Shown here: in pieces, positions 15,683 to 24,086 of the stretch | How positions within the stretch are numbered: position 1 is the first letter of the stretch | How the letters are laid out: every line of letters starts with the position of its first letter | Assembly (NCBI GenBank): GCA_035627835.1 | Contig: DASPKX010000026.1 | Location: 1 to 33,385, forward strand | Reading direction: 5' to 3' | Source: DASPKX01 sp035627835 | GTDB lineage: Bacteria > Verrucomicrobiota > Verrucomicrobiia > Limisphaerales > SXQI01 | Length of the DNA stretch: 33,385 nt | Program-made: the position numbers and the translations under genes | The notes under the pieces: generated by a model | Seen by the model: only the letters and a program-made list of their open reading frames with translations | Database searches by the model: none | What the model was told of the DNA's origin: nothing

Positions 15683-17470
15683 CTAGCGCCTCTCCACCTG
15701 GTTGGTATTCGACAACAGCTTTTCGCCTTCCGCAATCCATTCGCGATGCGCGGGATTGTTAGGCTCGAGTTCCTGCAGTTTTTTCAACGTGGCCACAGCC
15801 TCCGCATAATCCCCTTGAAGCCATTCCATCTGCGATTTGCTTCGCCAGGCCTCCAGATGGTGCGGGTCGAGTGCGAACGCACGTTGCAGCGCTTTACTCG
15901 CATCGCCAAATTGTCGTGCATCGATGAAAGCCTGCCCGAGGTTCGCCCATAACGATGGGTCATTTGGACGAAGCTTGGTGGCCGCGCGGAACTGGGCAAC
16001 TGCCTGCTTCATCTCACCACGTGTGACATGCAGGATCCCGAGCGCCGCCGCGACATCTGCGCTGGGCGGGATCGTTTCCACTGCGGAGTTCAAAGCTTGA
16101 ATTGCCAGCAGGGCTTCAATTGTCGTCGGCGGCTTTCGGAGACGAGCTTTGCGGGTGGTTTGGTTGAAGTCGAACACTGCCCGCACAGGCGCTTGCGAGA
16201 AGGCAGCAGCGATGGCGTTTTGCTCCACACGACGCGACGCGTAGCCGCGTTGATACTCGCCGCCGAAGAGCGCGATCTCATCACGCCACGCTCCAGCGCG
16301 CACAGCCGCAAGGCTTGCCCAACAAACCAGCACGACCGCGAATGCCGTAGCGCGGACTTCAAAGCGCGTTGTAGAAAGCCGGAACCAAAGCGCCGCCATC
16401 GCCATCAGCCATCCGACCAGCGGCAGGTAGAGGAAACGCTCGGCCATGTATTGCATCATCGGCAGCAGGTTGGACACGGGCAGCAGATAGAAGCCGGTCC
16501 AGGCGAACCCAAATGCCGCGAGCTTGTGCTCTGTCCGCGCGAGCCAGACGGTGAAAGCAATCATCGCCAGCAACAGAGCCATTCCGAGGAGAATGATCGG
16601 TGATCCCAGGGTAAAACCAGATTGTTGGAAGGTGTAATCCGCAATGAACGGCGGCGCTCCAAACAACAACCGGAAGTACTCGGGAACCACCTGCAGGGTG
16701 TCCAGCAGAGTCTGCCCGTAGCTGCCGGAAATCGGCGCTGTTTGGCTGGTCCGACCGATTACGAGATGGCGATGCACCACAAACACGAAGGCTGCGGCTG
16801 CAAAAGGGATGAGCGTGCGAACAGCGGTTTGCGGGGAGCGGTTGCTCCACCAAAGCAACAGAAGGAAGTGCGAGAACAGCAGCGGCGCGGCTGATTCTTT
16901 CGAGTAAAGCGCCAGTCCATACCAGAGCAGGGACAATCCCATCCTGCGTTCCAGCAAAGCCACAGACGAGGCGAGGACAAACGTCGTGGCCATCAGATCG
17001 TCCAGGCTCTTGATCCAGCAGACCACCTCGGACACGACTGGGTGCACCGCAAAAGCCACCGCCGCCAACCATGCGACTCCAACACTGCTGTCACCCCTCC
17101 CCTCGCGCCCAAACAGAAGCTTCAGAAATCTGAAAAGCAAGAGGCTGGCGGCGAAATGCCAAGCCAGGTTTGCACCGTGGAAAATCGCGGGCTGGAATTG
17201 GGCTCCGCCCAGCAGAAAGAGCAGGCCGTAGTGCAGCGTGCGGAGCGGACGGAACAGGACGAACCCTTCCGGCATGGATGATTGGGCGTCCAGACGCCAG
17301 AACATTTCGGGCCATTTCGCGACGCTTTGAACCGCGTCATTTTCGAGGATGAACGGCCGGTCATCCCAAACAAAATCGAACGCGAGGCTTTGCCCCCAAA
17401 CCAGGAGAATCGCCGCCGCGATCGTCCAAGGGGTGAACAGTTTTTGAAAACGCTCTGGAAATTGCGTCAC
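15683..17470 (-). CDS. GT-C-type multi-span membrane protein with TPR tail (TMTC-like)
   Basis: A protein of about 595 residues. The N-terminal two thirds contain roughly ten or more membrane spans. The first is followed by an acidic WDD motif (35-37, in FVWDDRPFI), the sort of aspartate pair that carries catalysis in GT-C glycosyltransferases such as TMTC and PMT proteins. The C-terminal part (about 440-590) is a run of TPR repeats (AALGILHVTRGEMKQAVAQF, SLWANLGQAFIDARQF and others). GTG 17470 is chosen: it overlaps the stop of the cytochrome gene as GTGA, the usual sign of coupling, while an upstream ATG at 17503 would overlap by 37 bases. The likely role is transfer of a sugar from a lipid carrier to an exported protein. 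A link to the cytochrome genes is suggested only by position. Confidence 0.85.
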   Translation of the reverse strand: MTQFPERFQKLFTPWTIAAAILLVWGQSLAFDFVWDDRPFILENDAVQSVAKWPEMFWRLDAQSSMPEGFVLFRPLRTLHYGLLFLLGGAQFQPAIFHGANLAWHFAASLLLFRFLKLLFGREGRGDSSVGVAWLAAVAFAVHPVVSEVVCWIKSLDDLMATTFVLASSVALLERRMGLSLLWYGLALYSKESAAPLLFSHFLLLLWWSNRSPQTAVRTLIPFAAAAFVFVVHRHLVIGRTSQTAPISGSYGQTLLDTLQVVPEYFRLLFGAPPFIADYTFQQSGFTLGSPIILLGMALLLAMIAFTVWLARTEHKLAAFGFAWTGFYLLPVSNLLPMMQYMAERFLYLPLVGWLMAMAALWFRLSTTRFEVRATAFAVVLVCWASLAAVRAGAWRDEIALFGGEYQRGYASRRVEQNAIAAAFSQAPVRAVFDFNQTTRKARLRKPPTTIEALLAIQALNSAVETIPPSADVAAALGILHVTRGEMKQAVAQFRAATKLRPNDPSLWANLGQAFIDARQFGDASKALQRAFALDPHHLEAWRSKSQMEWLQGDYAEAVATLKKLQELEPNNPAHREWIAEGEKLLSNTNQVERR

Positions 17471-19281
17471 TTCCGCAAAGCGGTTTGGCCAGGCAAAGGC
17501 CAATCTTCACGCAGCCAATCGGCAATCAATCCCATGGCATGCATATCGAGCACGTTGTCCGCGCCGAACGCCGGCATTCGGTCATTGCGCTTGCCGTAAA
17601 AGCGTTCATGGGCCGAGTTGCTGATGATGCCGATCAACCATTCGCGCGACCCCCACCCAGTCAAGCTCGGGCCGGTGGCGTCTTCGTCCTTGGTCCTGAA
17701 CTCATGGCATTCGGTGCAGCGCATGGTGTCGTTCTTCGCCAACTCGCGCCCTTCCGCAATGATTGCCGCGTTCATCTGATTCGTGGCCCGTTCCGCAGGA
17801 AGATCCGCCTCGGCGGCGAGCGCGATGATCACCTTGCGCAACTGCTCGCGCTCTTCCGGTGTGAACTTGGGAATGTCCCGTTTCACGAACCGCACCATGC
17901 GGCCTTCCTTGAACTTAGTCCCGCCATAGAACTTCGGCGAATCGATCTGGTTCGTGTCCATGAACTCTGTGAGCCATTTCACACTGCCAAACCCCTTCAG
18001 ATCAGGCGCGGTGGCCGGATCAGTGGGCATGCCCCCCATCCCGTCGTGCCCATCGTAGCGGTGGCAACTGGCGCAGTTCTTTGCAAAGAGTTTTGGGCCT
18101 TGCGTGTAAGGATCCGTTTTCAGCAAAGCCAGAGCGCCTTCCGGCGGAATGCCCTGGCTGGCCAGCACCTGCGCGCGAGCTGCGTCGCGATGCGCATCTT
18201 TCAACGTGGCGAGGTAAGTGGGATCGCTGAGATCCTGCCGTTTCGCCAGGTAAGTGAGCAATCCAGCGCCTGCAAGCAGCGCAAAGAGGAAACCGACATT
18301 GAACCGGTGCCCAAACCTCCAGCGTCCCGCCAGCGGCATTAGGAACAGCACCAGCATGACCAGGCTGGGGATAATGATGGCGCCAACGATTTCGCTGTGG
18401 CCGGGGAAATATTTCAGAAACTGGAACAGGAACAAAAAGTACCATTCCGGTCGCGCCGCCGAGAAGGCTTCCGACGGGTCTGCCGGCGCGCCCAACTCGG
18501 CGCCGAGATGCGCGTTTGGATTCGTCAGCCGCGGGTAAAGGATCAGAAAGAGAACCGTCGCGAGCACCGCGAGGCAAGCGACCGCATCTTTCAAAACCTG
18601 CTCAGGCCAGAAAGCTTCATCGCGTTTGCGCAGCGGCTGCTTCGGGGTGATGCCGTGCCGACGGAAGAGATAGACATGCCCCACGATCATCAACACCAGC
18701 AAGGCCGGGAGCACACCCGCATGCAGGGCAAAGAAGCGAGTTAGCGTGTGATGCCCGTAATCCGTCCCGCCCATGATCAGCTTTTGCAGCGCCGTGCCTG
18801 CGCCTGGGGTGATGCCGACGAGGTTTGTGCTCACCTTCGTGGCCCAATACCCTTTCTGATCCCACGGCAGCAGGTATCCTGTGAGCGAGAGCGCCAGGGT
18901 GATTAACAACAGGAACAGGCCGAACCAAAAGTTCACTTCGCGCGGCGCTTTGTACGCGCCATCAATCACCACCTGCATCAAATGCAACGCCAGGAGGATG
19001 ATCATCAATTGCGCCGTGTAATGATGAAGGCCGCGGACGAGCCACCCGCCGGTCATCTCGAACTGGATGTAGTAAACGCTTTCCCAGGCGCCGGTGGTGT
19101 TCGCGCTGTAAGCGGTCCAGAGGAATATCCCGGTGATGAATTGGATGGCGATCGCGAACGTAAGGGTGCTTCCCCAGACATAACGCCAGCGGGAGCCACC
19201 CGGGATGTTCTCGTAAAGAGCTTCCTGCGCGAGCTTCTGGTAACCCGTCCGATTATCGAGCCAGGCGAGCAGTTTTTTCAT
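17467..19281 (-). CDS. Cytochrome b of a bc-type complex fused to two c-type haem domains
   Basis: A 604-residue fusion. Residues 1-345 are a complete cytochrome b with about eight spans. The two haem b groups are held by H86/H187 and H100/H202, the same spacing as cytochrome b6, and the quinol-site motif PEWY is at 278-281. The remainder is exported and carries two c-type haem sites, C403-A-S-C-H407 and C522-T-E-C-H526. A probable Met ligand for the second is in RMPAF (569). The protein would pass electrons from quinol at the b part and the Rieske cluster to the fused haems, replacing a separate cytochrome c1/f. It overlaps the Rieske gene by four bases (19278-19281, ATGA), and the GT-C gene start overlaps its stop. 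Confidence 0.95.
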   Translation of the reverse strand: MKKLLAWLDNRTGYQKLAQEALYENIPGGSRWRYVWGSTLTFAIAIQFITGIFLWTAYSANTTGAWESVYYIQFEMTGGWLVRGLHHYTAQLMIILLALHLMQVVIDGAYKAPREVNFWFGLFLLLITLALSLTGYLLPWDQKGYWATKVSTNLVGITPGAGTALQKLIMGGTDYGHHTLTRFFALHAGVLPALLVLMIVGHVYLFRRHGITPKQPLRKRDEAFWPEQVLKDAVACLAVLATVLFLILYPRLTNPNAHLGAELGAPADPSEAFSAARPEWYFLFLFQFLKYFPGHSEIVGAIIIPSLVMLVLFLMPLAGRWRFGHRFNVGFLFALLAGAGLLTYLAKRQDLSDPTYLATLKDAHRDAARAQVLASQGIPPEGALALLKTDPYTQGPKLFAKNCASCHRYDGHDGMGGMPTDPATAPDLKGFGSVKWLTEFMDTNQIDSPKFYGGTKFKEGRMVRFVKRDIPKFTPEEREQLRKVIIALAAEADLPAERATNQMNAAIIAEGRELAKNDTMRCTECHEFRTKDEDATGPSLTGWGSREWLIGIISNSAHERFYGKRNDRMPAFGADNVLDMHAMGLIADWLREDWPLPGQTALRK

Positions 19282-19832
19282 GCGACCGGCACTTTCTGGG
19301 CTTTGCCCGTCTGGAAGTTTTGGAAGCGCACCCAGACTTCGTTACCGCGCACTTCCACCTCCAGGCTGTCCAGGCCGCGCGGGCTTGGGCTTTTCTTGTC
19401 GGTGATCTCGCCGTTCAGCCCAAATGCGCTGTTATGGCATGGGCAAAAGAATGAGTTCATGTCGCCGCGATAATCCACGAAACATCCAGCATGCGGGCAA
19501 ACGACATTGAAGGCCTGCACCTGCTTTTCCCCCACCTTGCGCAGATAAATCGCGCCGACCGGAGTGTTCGGCAGTTTGTTCCAGGCATCCACCCGGCTGG
19601 CCATGATCGGGAACTTCACTGGCCGCCCGTCCGCAGGCAGCGCGTCCAGGTTCGTTATGCGGAGCTTGTCCGACGCGCCGCTCTTGCGTTTTAGCGGGTC
19701 GAGCACAAACGCCAACCCAGCGGCCAGCGGCGTGAAGATGGCCACGCTTCCCAGCACAACCGCGAGGAGACGTTTAAAAAATCCGCGGCGTTCCTGCCCC
19801 TCCTGCGGCGCAACCTGTTCCATTTTTGCCAT
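19278..19832 (-). CDS. Rieske iron-sulfur subunit of a bc-type quinol oxidoreductase
   Basis: A 184-residue protein. The N-terminus has an RRGFFKRLL twin-arginine-type signal followed by a hydrophobic anchor (about 22-45), typical of Rieske proteins that remain anchored to the membrane. The 2Fe-2S site is complete: C112-P-H114-x-x-C117 and C130-P-C132-H133, with C117 and C132 set to form the usual disulfide. It takes electrons from quinol at the cytochrome b Qo site and hands them to the haems fused to the cytochrome b encoded just downstream. ATG 19832 is preferred over TTG 19856. It is the first gene of a three-gene operon and divergent from argG; the 157-base gap between them should carry both promoters. 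Confidence 0.95.
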   Translation of the reverse strand: MAKMEQVAPQEGQERRGFFKRLLAVVLGSVAIFTPLAAGLAFVLDPLKRKSGASDKLRITNLDALPADGRPVKFPIMASRVDAWNKLPNTPVGAIYLRKVGEKQVQAFNVVCPHAGCFVDYRGDMNSFFCPCHNSAFGLNGEITDKKSPSPRGLDSLEVEVRGNEVWVRFQNFQTGKAQKVPVA

Positions 19833-19989
19833 AGGTATGCCAGGAACCGTAAACAACGACCCCTCCCGAAATCAACGCAATTGGAGGACAGGCAGCCACA
19901 CGCAAGCGGCGCCCAACTGACAATTTGCGGCTACGAGGACGCGTTTTGAGATTGCGACGGGGCGCTGGGGACTTCTAAATCCCGGCGAG

Positions 19990-21249
19990 ATGAAAATTGT
20001 CTTAGCGTATTCTGGCGGCCTCGACACTTCGGTTTTGCTTTCCTGGATCAAGGAAACCTACGACGCCGAGATGATCGCCTTTTGCGCCAATATCGGCCAG
20101 GAGGAAGAACTCAAGGGGCTCGAAAAAAAGGCCATGCGCACCGGGGCCTCCAAAATTTACATCGACGATCTCCAGGAAGAATTCGCCCGCGATTTCATCT
20201 TCCCCATGATCCAGGCAGGCGCCATTTACGAGGGTCAATATTTTCTCGGGACGAGCATTGCCCGCCCCCTGATTGCCAAGCGCATGATCGAGATTGCCCG
20301 CGCAGAGGGCGCTACCGCCATCGGCCACGGCGCAACCGGCAAGGGCAACGATCAGGTGCGGTTCGAACTCACCACCGCCGCCTTGGCGCCTGATTTGGAA
20401 ATCATCGCTCCATGGCGCGACGAGCGCTTCCGCAAACAGTTCCCTGGCCGCGCCGAAATGATCGCCTATTGCGAAAGCAAGAAGATCCCCGTGCAAGCGA
20501 CAGCCAAGAAGCCGTACTCGATGGATCGCAACCTTCTGCACATCTCCTTCGAAGCGGGCATTCTTGAGGATCCATGGCTCGACGCTTCCGCGCCTGAGCA
20601 CAAGCAGATGTACGTGCTGAGCGTTTCGCCCGAGGAAGCGCCGGATAAGCCGGAGTATGTGACGATTGATTTCGAGCAGGGCGTCGCGGTGTCACTCAAC
20701 GGCAAGCGGATGAGCCCGCTGGAGATCATGCGCGCGCTGAACAAGCTGGGCGGCAAGCATGGCGTGGGCCGCGTGGATTTGGTGGAGAATCGTTATGTCG
20801 GCATGAAATCACGCGGCGTTTATGAGACTCCAGGCGGGAGCATTCTGCACTTTGCGCATCGCCAGATCGAGAGTCTCACGATGGATCGCGAAGTAATGCA
20901 TCTGCGCGACAGCTTGATTCCGAAGTATGCGGAGCTGGTTTATTACGGATATTGGTTCGCGCCGGAGCGTTACGCCTTGCAAGCCCTCGTGACCGAAAGC
21001 CAAAAGAACGTCACTGGCACCGTGCGCGTGAAGCTGTACAAGGGCAACATCATCAACGCGGGCCGCAAATCGCCCGTGAGCTTGTACAACCCGCACATCG
21101 CCACGATGGAGGCGGACCCGACCAAGGCTTACAACCAGGACGACGCCACCGGGTTCATCCGCCTGAACGGCCTCCGTCTCCGCGTCGCAGCCCAAGTGCA
21201 CGGCCCGCTCGGCCCAGTCGCTGGCGGGCGGAAGAAAAAGAAGGCTTAA
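19990..21249 (+). CDS. argG: Argininosuccinate synthase
   Basis: A 419-residue cytoplasmic enzyme joining citrulline and aspartate, with ATP, to argininosuccinate, the penultimate step of arginine synthesis. The N-terminal PP-loop is AYSGGLDTS (residues 6-14). Further landmarks are the ATGKGNDQVRFE region (about 116-127), the strand with PYSMDRNLLHISFE, and the conserved GRKSPVSLYNP near the C-terminus. The length fits the family (about 400) with a lysine-rich tail. No other arginine gene is adjacent. The start ATG 19990 begins right at the conserved first strand (MKIVLAYSGG). It is followed by a hairpin terminator. Confidence 0.97.
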   Translation: MKIVLAYSGGLDTSVLLSWIKETYDAEMIAFCANIGQEEELKGLEKKAMRTGASKIYIDDLQEEFARDFIFPMIQAGAIYEGQYFLGTSIARPLIAKRMIEIARAEGATAIGHGATGKGNDQVRFELTTAALAPDLEIIAPWRDERFRKQFPGRAEMIAYCESKKIPVQATAKKPYSMDRNLLHISFEAGILEDPWLDASAPEHKQMYVLSVSPEEAPDKPEYVTIDFEQGVAVSLNGKRMSPLEIMRALNKLGGKHGVGRVDLVENRYVGMKSRGVYETPGGSILHFAHRQIESLTMDREVMHLRDSLIPKYAELVYYGYWFAPERYALQALVTESQKNVTGTVRVKLYKGNIINAGRKSPVSLYNPHIATMEADPTKAYNQDDATGFIRLNGLRLRVAAQVHGPLGPVAGGRKKKKA

Positions 21250-21294
21250 AGACCCGCGCGCGTGCGCGTCTGCAATCCCGCAAGTAGGAGGGAC

Positions 21295-21311
21295 GCCCTT
21301 GCAGGGCTTTT
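21295..21311 (+). terminator. Hairpin terminator after argG
   Basis: GCCCT (21295-21299) pairs with AGGGC (21303-21307) around a three-base loop and is followed by TTTT. GGAG before it and CTCC after it could extend the stem. It lies 45 bases after the argG stop. Confidence 0.6.
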
Positions 21312-21434
21312 CTCCTCAAAAATGGTGTGCTTCGGCTTGTCGAGGGCAAAACGCGGAAGCCCTGAAGTGGCTGCCCGTCTTAATCACCCCTCATTGTGGC
21401 GCTCGCATGCATTTGGTAGCTTGGGATAAGAAAG

Positions 21435-21439
21435 AAGGA
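21435..21439 (+). promoter_or_regulatory. Ribosome binding site of the second PEP-CTERM gene
   Basis: AAGGA lies four bases before ATG 21444, a good match to the anti-Shine-Dalgarno sequence. The stretch between the argG terminator and this site (21312-21434) holds no other gene. Confidence 0.6.
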
Positions 21440-21443
21440 CGCA

Positions 21444-22013
21444 ATGAGGATTCTCCAGCTATTCGCTTTAACCTGGATAACTTCCATGGCCGGCCACGCA
21501 CAGAGCGTCCACCCTTTTATCCATCTGAACACGTTCATCGACGGGCGCGTTAATGCGCCAGTTTCCCGACCCGACGGATCACCGGCTGGCGCGGGATTTA
21601 CCGCGGAGTTAGTTATCCTAAGCGGAGGGCACGCGACTCTCTTGACTCCTGCAACCACATTCCGCACCACAAGCTATCTGGATCAGTTTTATGTCGTGCC
21701 AGTCGATGTCCCGATCCCTGGCGGTGTTCCCGGAGAGCAGATAACGGTGGCGTTGCGAGTGTACGACACAGTAGCGACCTCTTACGTTGTCGCTATTAAC
21801 ACACCAACTTTACACCGCGAATCCAATCCGGTGACGGTGGTTTTGCGTGACCCTTCTGAAGGAGGTGTTGAGTTGATCGGTCTTCAAGGGTTTGTGTTGG
21901 GAATTCCGGAACCTTCGGTTATCGCCCTCGCTGGCTTGGGCGTCTCCGCGCTCTTGTTGTGTTCGCGGAAAGGATCCCAATTCGGACGGCGGCTGTTCAG
22001 AACCTATCGCTAA
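21444..22013 (+). CDS. PEP-CTERM surface/secreted protein
   Basis: A 189-residue protein with a signal peptide (MRILQLFALTWITSMAGHAQ) and a normal PEP-CTERM end: IPEPSVIALAGLGVSALLL followed by CSRKG and a basic tail. The middle resembles a short beta sandwich (LNTFIDGRVNAPVSRPDG and ITVALRVYDTVATSYVVA) with no catalytic residues. It would be anchored and cleaved by an exosortase. It is unrelated in sequence to the PEP-CTERM protein at 800-1501 outside the sorting signal. It stands alone, convergent with the DUF1275 gene three bases away. Confidence 0.85.
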   Translation: MRILQLFALTWITSMAGHAQSVHPFIHLNTFIDGRVNAPVSRPDGSPAGAGFTAELVILSGGHATLLTPATTFRTTSYLDQFYVVPVDVPIPGGVPGEQITVALRVYDTVATSYVVAINTPTLHRESNPVTVVLRDPSEGGVELIGLQGFVLGIPEPSVIALAGLGVSALLLCSRKGSQFGRRLFRTYR

Positions 22014-22016
22014 TGC

Positions 22017-22706
22017 TTAACGGGAATGTTTCCGAAGGGTGTGACGCAGCGTATACAAACCGTAACTGAGGGCGGTAAATCCCGTTAGTCCAGCGGGGAT
22101 GTAGAGGCTGGCGTATTTCAGGCGGTGGAAGGAGAGCGTGCCCGCGATTCCGCCGCAGAAGAACCCGGCAATCACCACTCCGCACAAGCGTAGCCGCCGG
22201 CCTTCCACGGGGCGACCGCGTGTCAGGTGACCCAGATAAATACCGAGGTCTGTAAACATGCCGGAGAGGTGAGTGGTGCGGACAACCGAGCCGCTGTAGG
22301 TGCTGGCCATCGCGTTCTGGAGCCCGCAGGCGCAAGACGCCAGGTACATCCCGATCGCGCTGCCGCGATTCAGCAGGGGAACGGCAAGGATCAGCAGAAT
22401 AGACTCCAGCAAAAGAGTGACGCCATAACGGCGGCCCAGTTGGAGCGCGCTATCCCCAATGATCGCACCGCTGAGCGCCGCGCCCGCCATGAACGCGAGC
22501 AGAATGCACACTAGACGAAACGCCATATCAGTCTGCGCGTGCGTGACTGCGGCAGCGAGCATTGAGGTGGTCCCCGTGAGGTGAGTAACAGCTTGATGTT
22601 CGAACCCCAGCAGCCCCACCACGTTGATCATCCCCGCGATGAAGGCCAGCGCCCATGCTCCCCGCCAAACCCACGGAGCCAGTTTCGAAATCATGAGTTG
22701 AAGCAT
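22017..22706 (-). CDS. DUF1275 (YoaK-like) membrane protein
   Basis: A protein of about 229 residues with roughly six hydrophobic spans. It matches the DUF1275/YoaK pattern: an N-terminal span with GMINVVGLLGF, then THLTGTTSMLA, later CGLQNAMASTYSGSVVRTTHLSGMFTDLG, and a last pair of spans. The family is widespread in bacteria and its function is not settled; transport has been suggested. The start is uncertain: ATG codons at 22721, 22706 and 22694 are all in frame, and 22706 has a GGAG just before it, though too close to be ideal. The gene is alone on its strand. The 271 bases to the next gene (22707-22977) hold no feature I can support. Confidence 0.85.
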   Translation of the reverse strand: MLQLMISKLAPWVWRGAWALAFIAGMINVVGLLGFEHQAVTHLTGTTSMLAAAVTHAQTDMAFRLVCILLAFMAGAALSGAIIGDSALQLGRRYGVTLLLESILLILAVPLLNRGSAIGMYLASCACGLQNAMASTYSGSVVRTTHLSGMFTDLGIYLGHLTRGRPVEGRRLRLCGVVIAGFFCGGIAGTLSFHRLKYASLYIPAGLTGFTALSYGLYTLRHTLRKHSR

Positions 22707-22977
22707 ACTCCAACGGGCCATTAGGTCAGAGCACAAAACGAGGGACGAGAGCCTGCTTGGTGCGCTCGGCTCATCGTGAAGGGGCTCGCGACTTTCTGTG
22801 CGTTCGTCCGGATATCCGGCGCAGCATCCCCCATCAATCCTGACGCATTGCTCCCCGACTCACTGATTCGCCCTCGCTTCTGTATGAGTTCTGGCTTGCA
22901 TGCAGCCAAATGGCGACATTTTGGCGGTTCATGCACAGGGTTTGCGCTTGGATTCGGTTGCAGGAACGCTATAAGCG

Positions 22978-23859
22978 GTGTTAAGCGTGCAGATAAATTG
23001 TGTAGCCATAAAGGGTCGCTTTGGGTCGGCGAGCCCGTTTACCGGGTTCACGCTGGGAAATCTGCGCGGGTTTAGTTTGGTGGAGCTTCTGGTGGTGATT
23101 GCGGTGGTGGGGATGATGGCGGCGATGTTGTTGCCGGCATTGGCGCGCGGGAAGTCCGCAGCCCGTTCAGCTGCTTGCAAAAGCAATCTCCGGCAGATTG
23201 GAGTGGCGCTGAACTTGTATCTGGAGGACCACCTTTTTTACCCGGGTGATGTGCCGAGCACTGCGGTCGCGCTGAGCAGTGATGTGCCCGAGTGGTTCGG
23301 CACAACGGGCTGGGTCGCGAGGCGAGGCTTGGCCCAGATGGCAGAGCACGCGGGCGCGGGAAGGATCGAGACGGATACCCACGGGCAAACGAGCTTCGTC
23401 CCGAAATTTCCCTCCGTTTATTATTGTCCAGGGCGGCCTAAACCGACGAGGGGTTCGGGGTCGTTCATAGACCTGAGTGGATTAACTGGCTTCCCGCCGT
23501 TTGGTTACGGGTACAATGCGCTCGGAACTTTGTGGCGGCCTCCCACGAGCCGGCCGTTGGGTCTCGGCCCCGTGAATGTGAGCAACTCGATCGTGCGGGT
23601 GAACGCGGCGGCAGTGAGGGCGCCCGCAGCCATGATCGCGGTGGGTGACACGGAGCGGGACTTCCTGGGCAATATCAATCCCTATACAGGCGCGAAACCG
23701 ACGCGGAGCCTGGGCGCATTCCATAATTCTGGAGCGAACGCCGTCTTCTGCGACGGGCATGTGGAATATCAGAAGTTCGTGCAGTGGACCGCGCGGACGC
23801 CGTCAGCGCGGCAACGGTGGAATAATGATAATCAGCCGCACCCGGAAACATGGGAGTAA
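22978..23859 (+). CDS. Type II secretion-like pseudopilin (prepilin with H-X9-DG motif)
   Basis: A 293-residue protein with a prepilin leader ending in G and the methylation motif GFSLVELLVVIAVV (about 31-44), followed by the N-terminal hydrophobic helix. The C-terminal domain ends with HNSGANAVFCDGH, in which H is followed by nine residues and DG. This is the H-X9-DG motif of the large prepilin family found in Verrucomicrobia and Planctomycetes. Such proteins are cut by a prepilin peptidase and inserted in pseudopili or exposed on the surface. The leader is long (about 30 residues) and GTG 22978 or GTG 22987 could be the start. No other pilus gene is adjacent, which is common for this family. 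Confidence 0.85.
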   Translation: MLSVQINCVAIKGRFGSASPFTGFTLGNLRGFSLVELLVVIAVVGMMAAMLLPALARGKSAARSAACKSNLRQIGVALNLYLEDHLFYPGDVPSTAVALSSDVPEWFGTTGWVARRGLAQMAEHAGAGRIETDTHGQTSFVPKFPSVYYCPGRPKPTRGSGSFIDLSGLTGFPPFGYGYNALGTLWRPPTSRPLGLGPVNVSNSIVRVNAAAVRAPAAMIAVGDTERDFLGNINPYTGAKPTRSLGAFHNSGANAVFCDGHVEYQKFVQWTARTPSARQRWNNDNQPHPETWE

Positions 23860-23864
23860 AGCAA

Positions 23865-23953
23865 CGTTCCTCCTTCGCGCCAGGCTTCGGAGGCTAGGGA
23901 CGTCGCCATCCGAGGAACGGGGATTTCGCGCTTCTCTAAATTCGCTAGCCTCC
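23865..23953. repeat. Two interleaved inverted repeats in the pilin-xylA gap
   Basis: CGTTCCTC (23865-23872) is the inverse of GAGGAACG (23912-23919). GGAGGCTAG (23889-23897) is the inverse of CTAGCCTCC (23945-23953). The arms alternate (A, B, A', B'), so RNA from this stretch could form a pseudoknot or two competing hairpins. The gap 23860-24086 has no other gene. Confidence 0.4.
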
Positions 23954-24024
23954 TTCCGGCGGCCTGCCACTCGGAAAAAAGTGCGCTGGACGGGGGTGGG
24001 CAAAGGGCCTACGCTCCGCGCTTC

Positions 24025-24044
24025 AAATGGGCGGGTTCCCATTT
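24025..24044. terminator. Hairpin between pseudopilin and xylA
   Basis: AAATGGG (24025-24031) pairs with CCCATTT (24038-24044) around a six-base loop. It lies 42 bases before the xylA start and is followed by AAAA on the plus strand and preceded by AAG on the other. It may be a terminator for the pilin gene, or an operator or leader structure for xylA; there is no T run on the plus strand. Confidence 0.35.
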
Positions 24045-24086
24045 AAAAGCGGCCCCGCCCAGCATCATAGATCGCATTTACCAGTT

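Noticed and set aside
17485..18342. Antisense open frame of 285 codons across the cytochrome gene
   Set aside because: The cytochrome frame carries all haem motifs, and the opposite frame is an Arg/His-rich shadow.
22776..23075. Open frame of 99 codons before the pseudopilin
   Set aside because: It has no domain and overlaps the pilin start by about 100 bases; the composition is not convincing.
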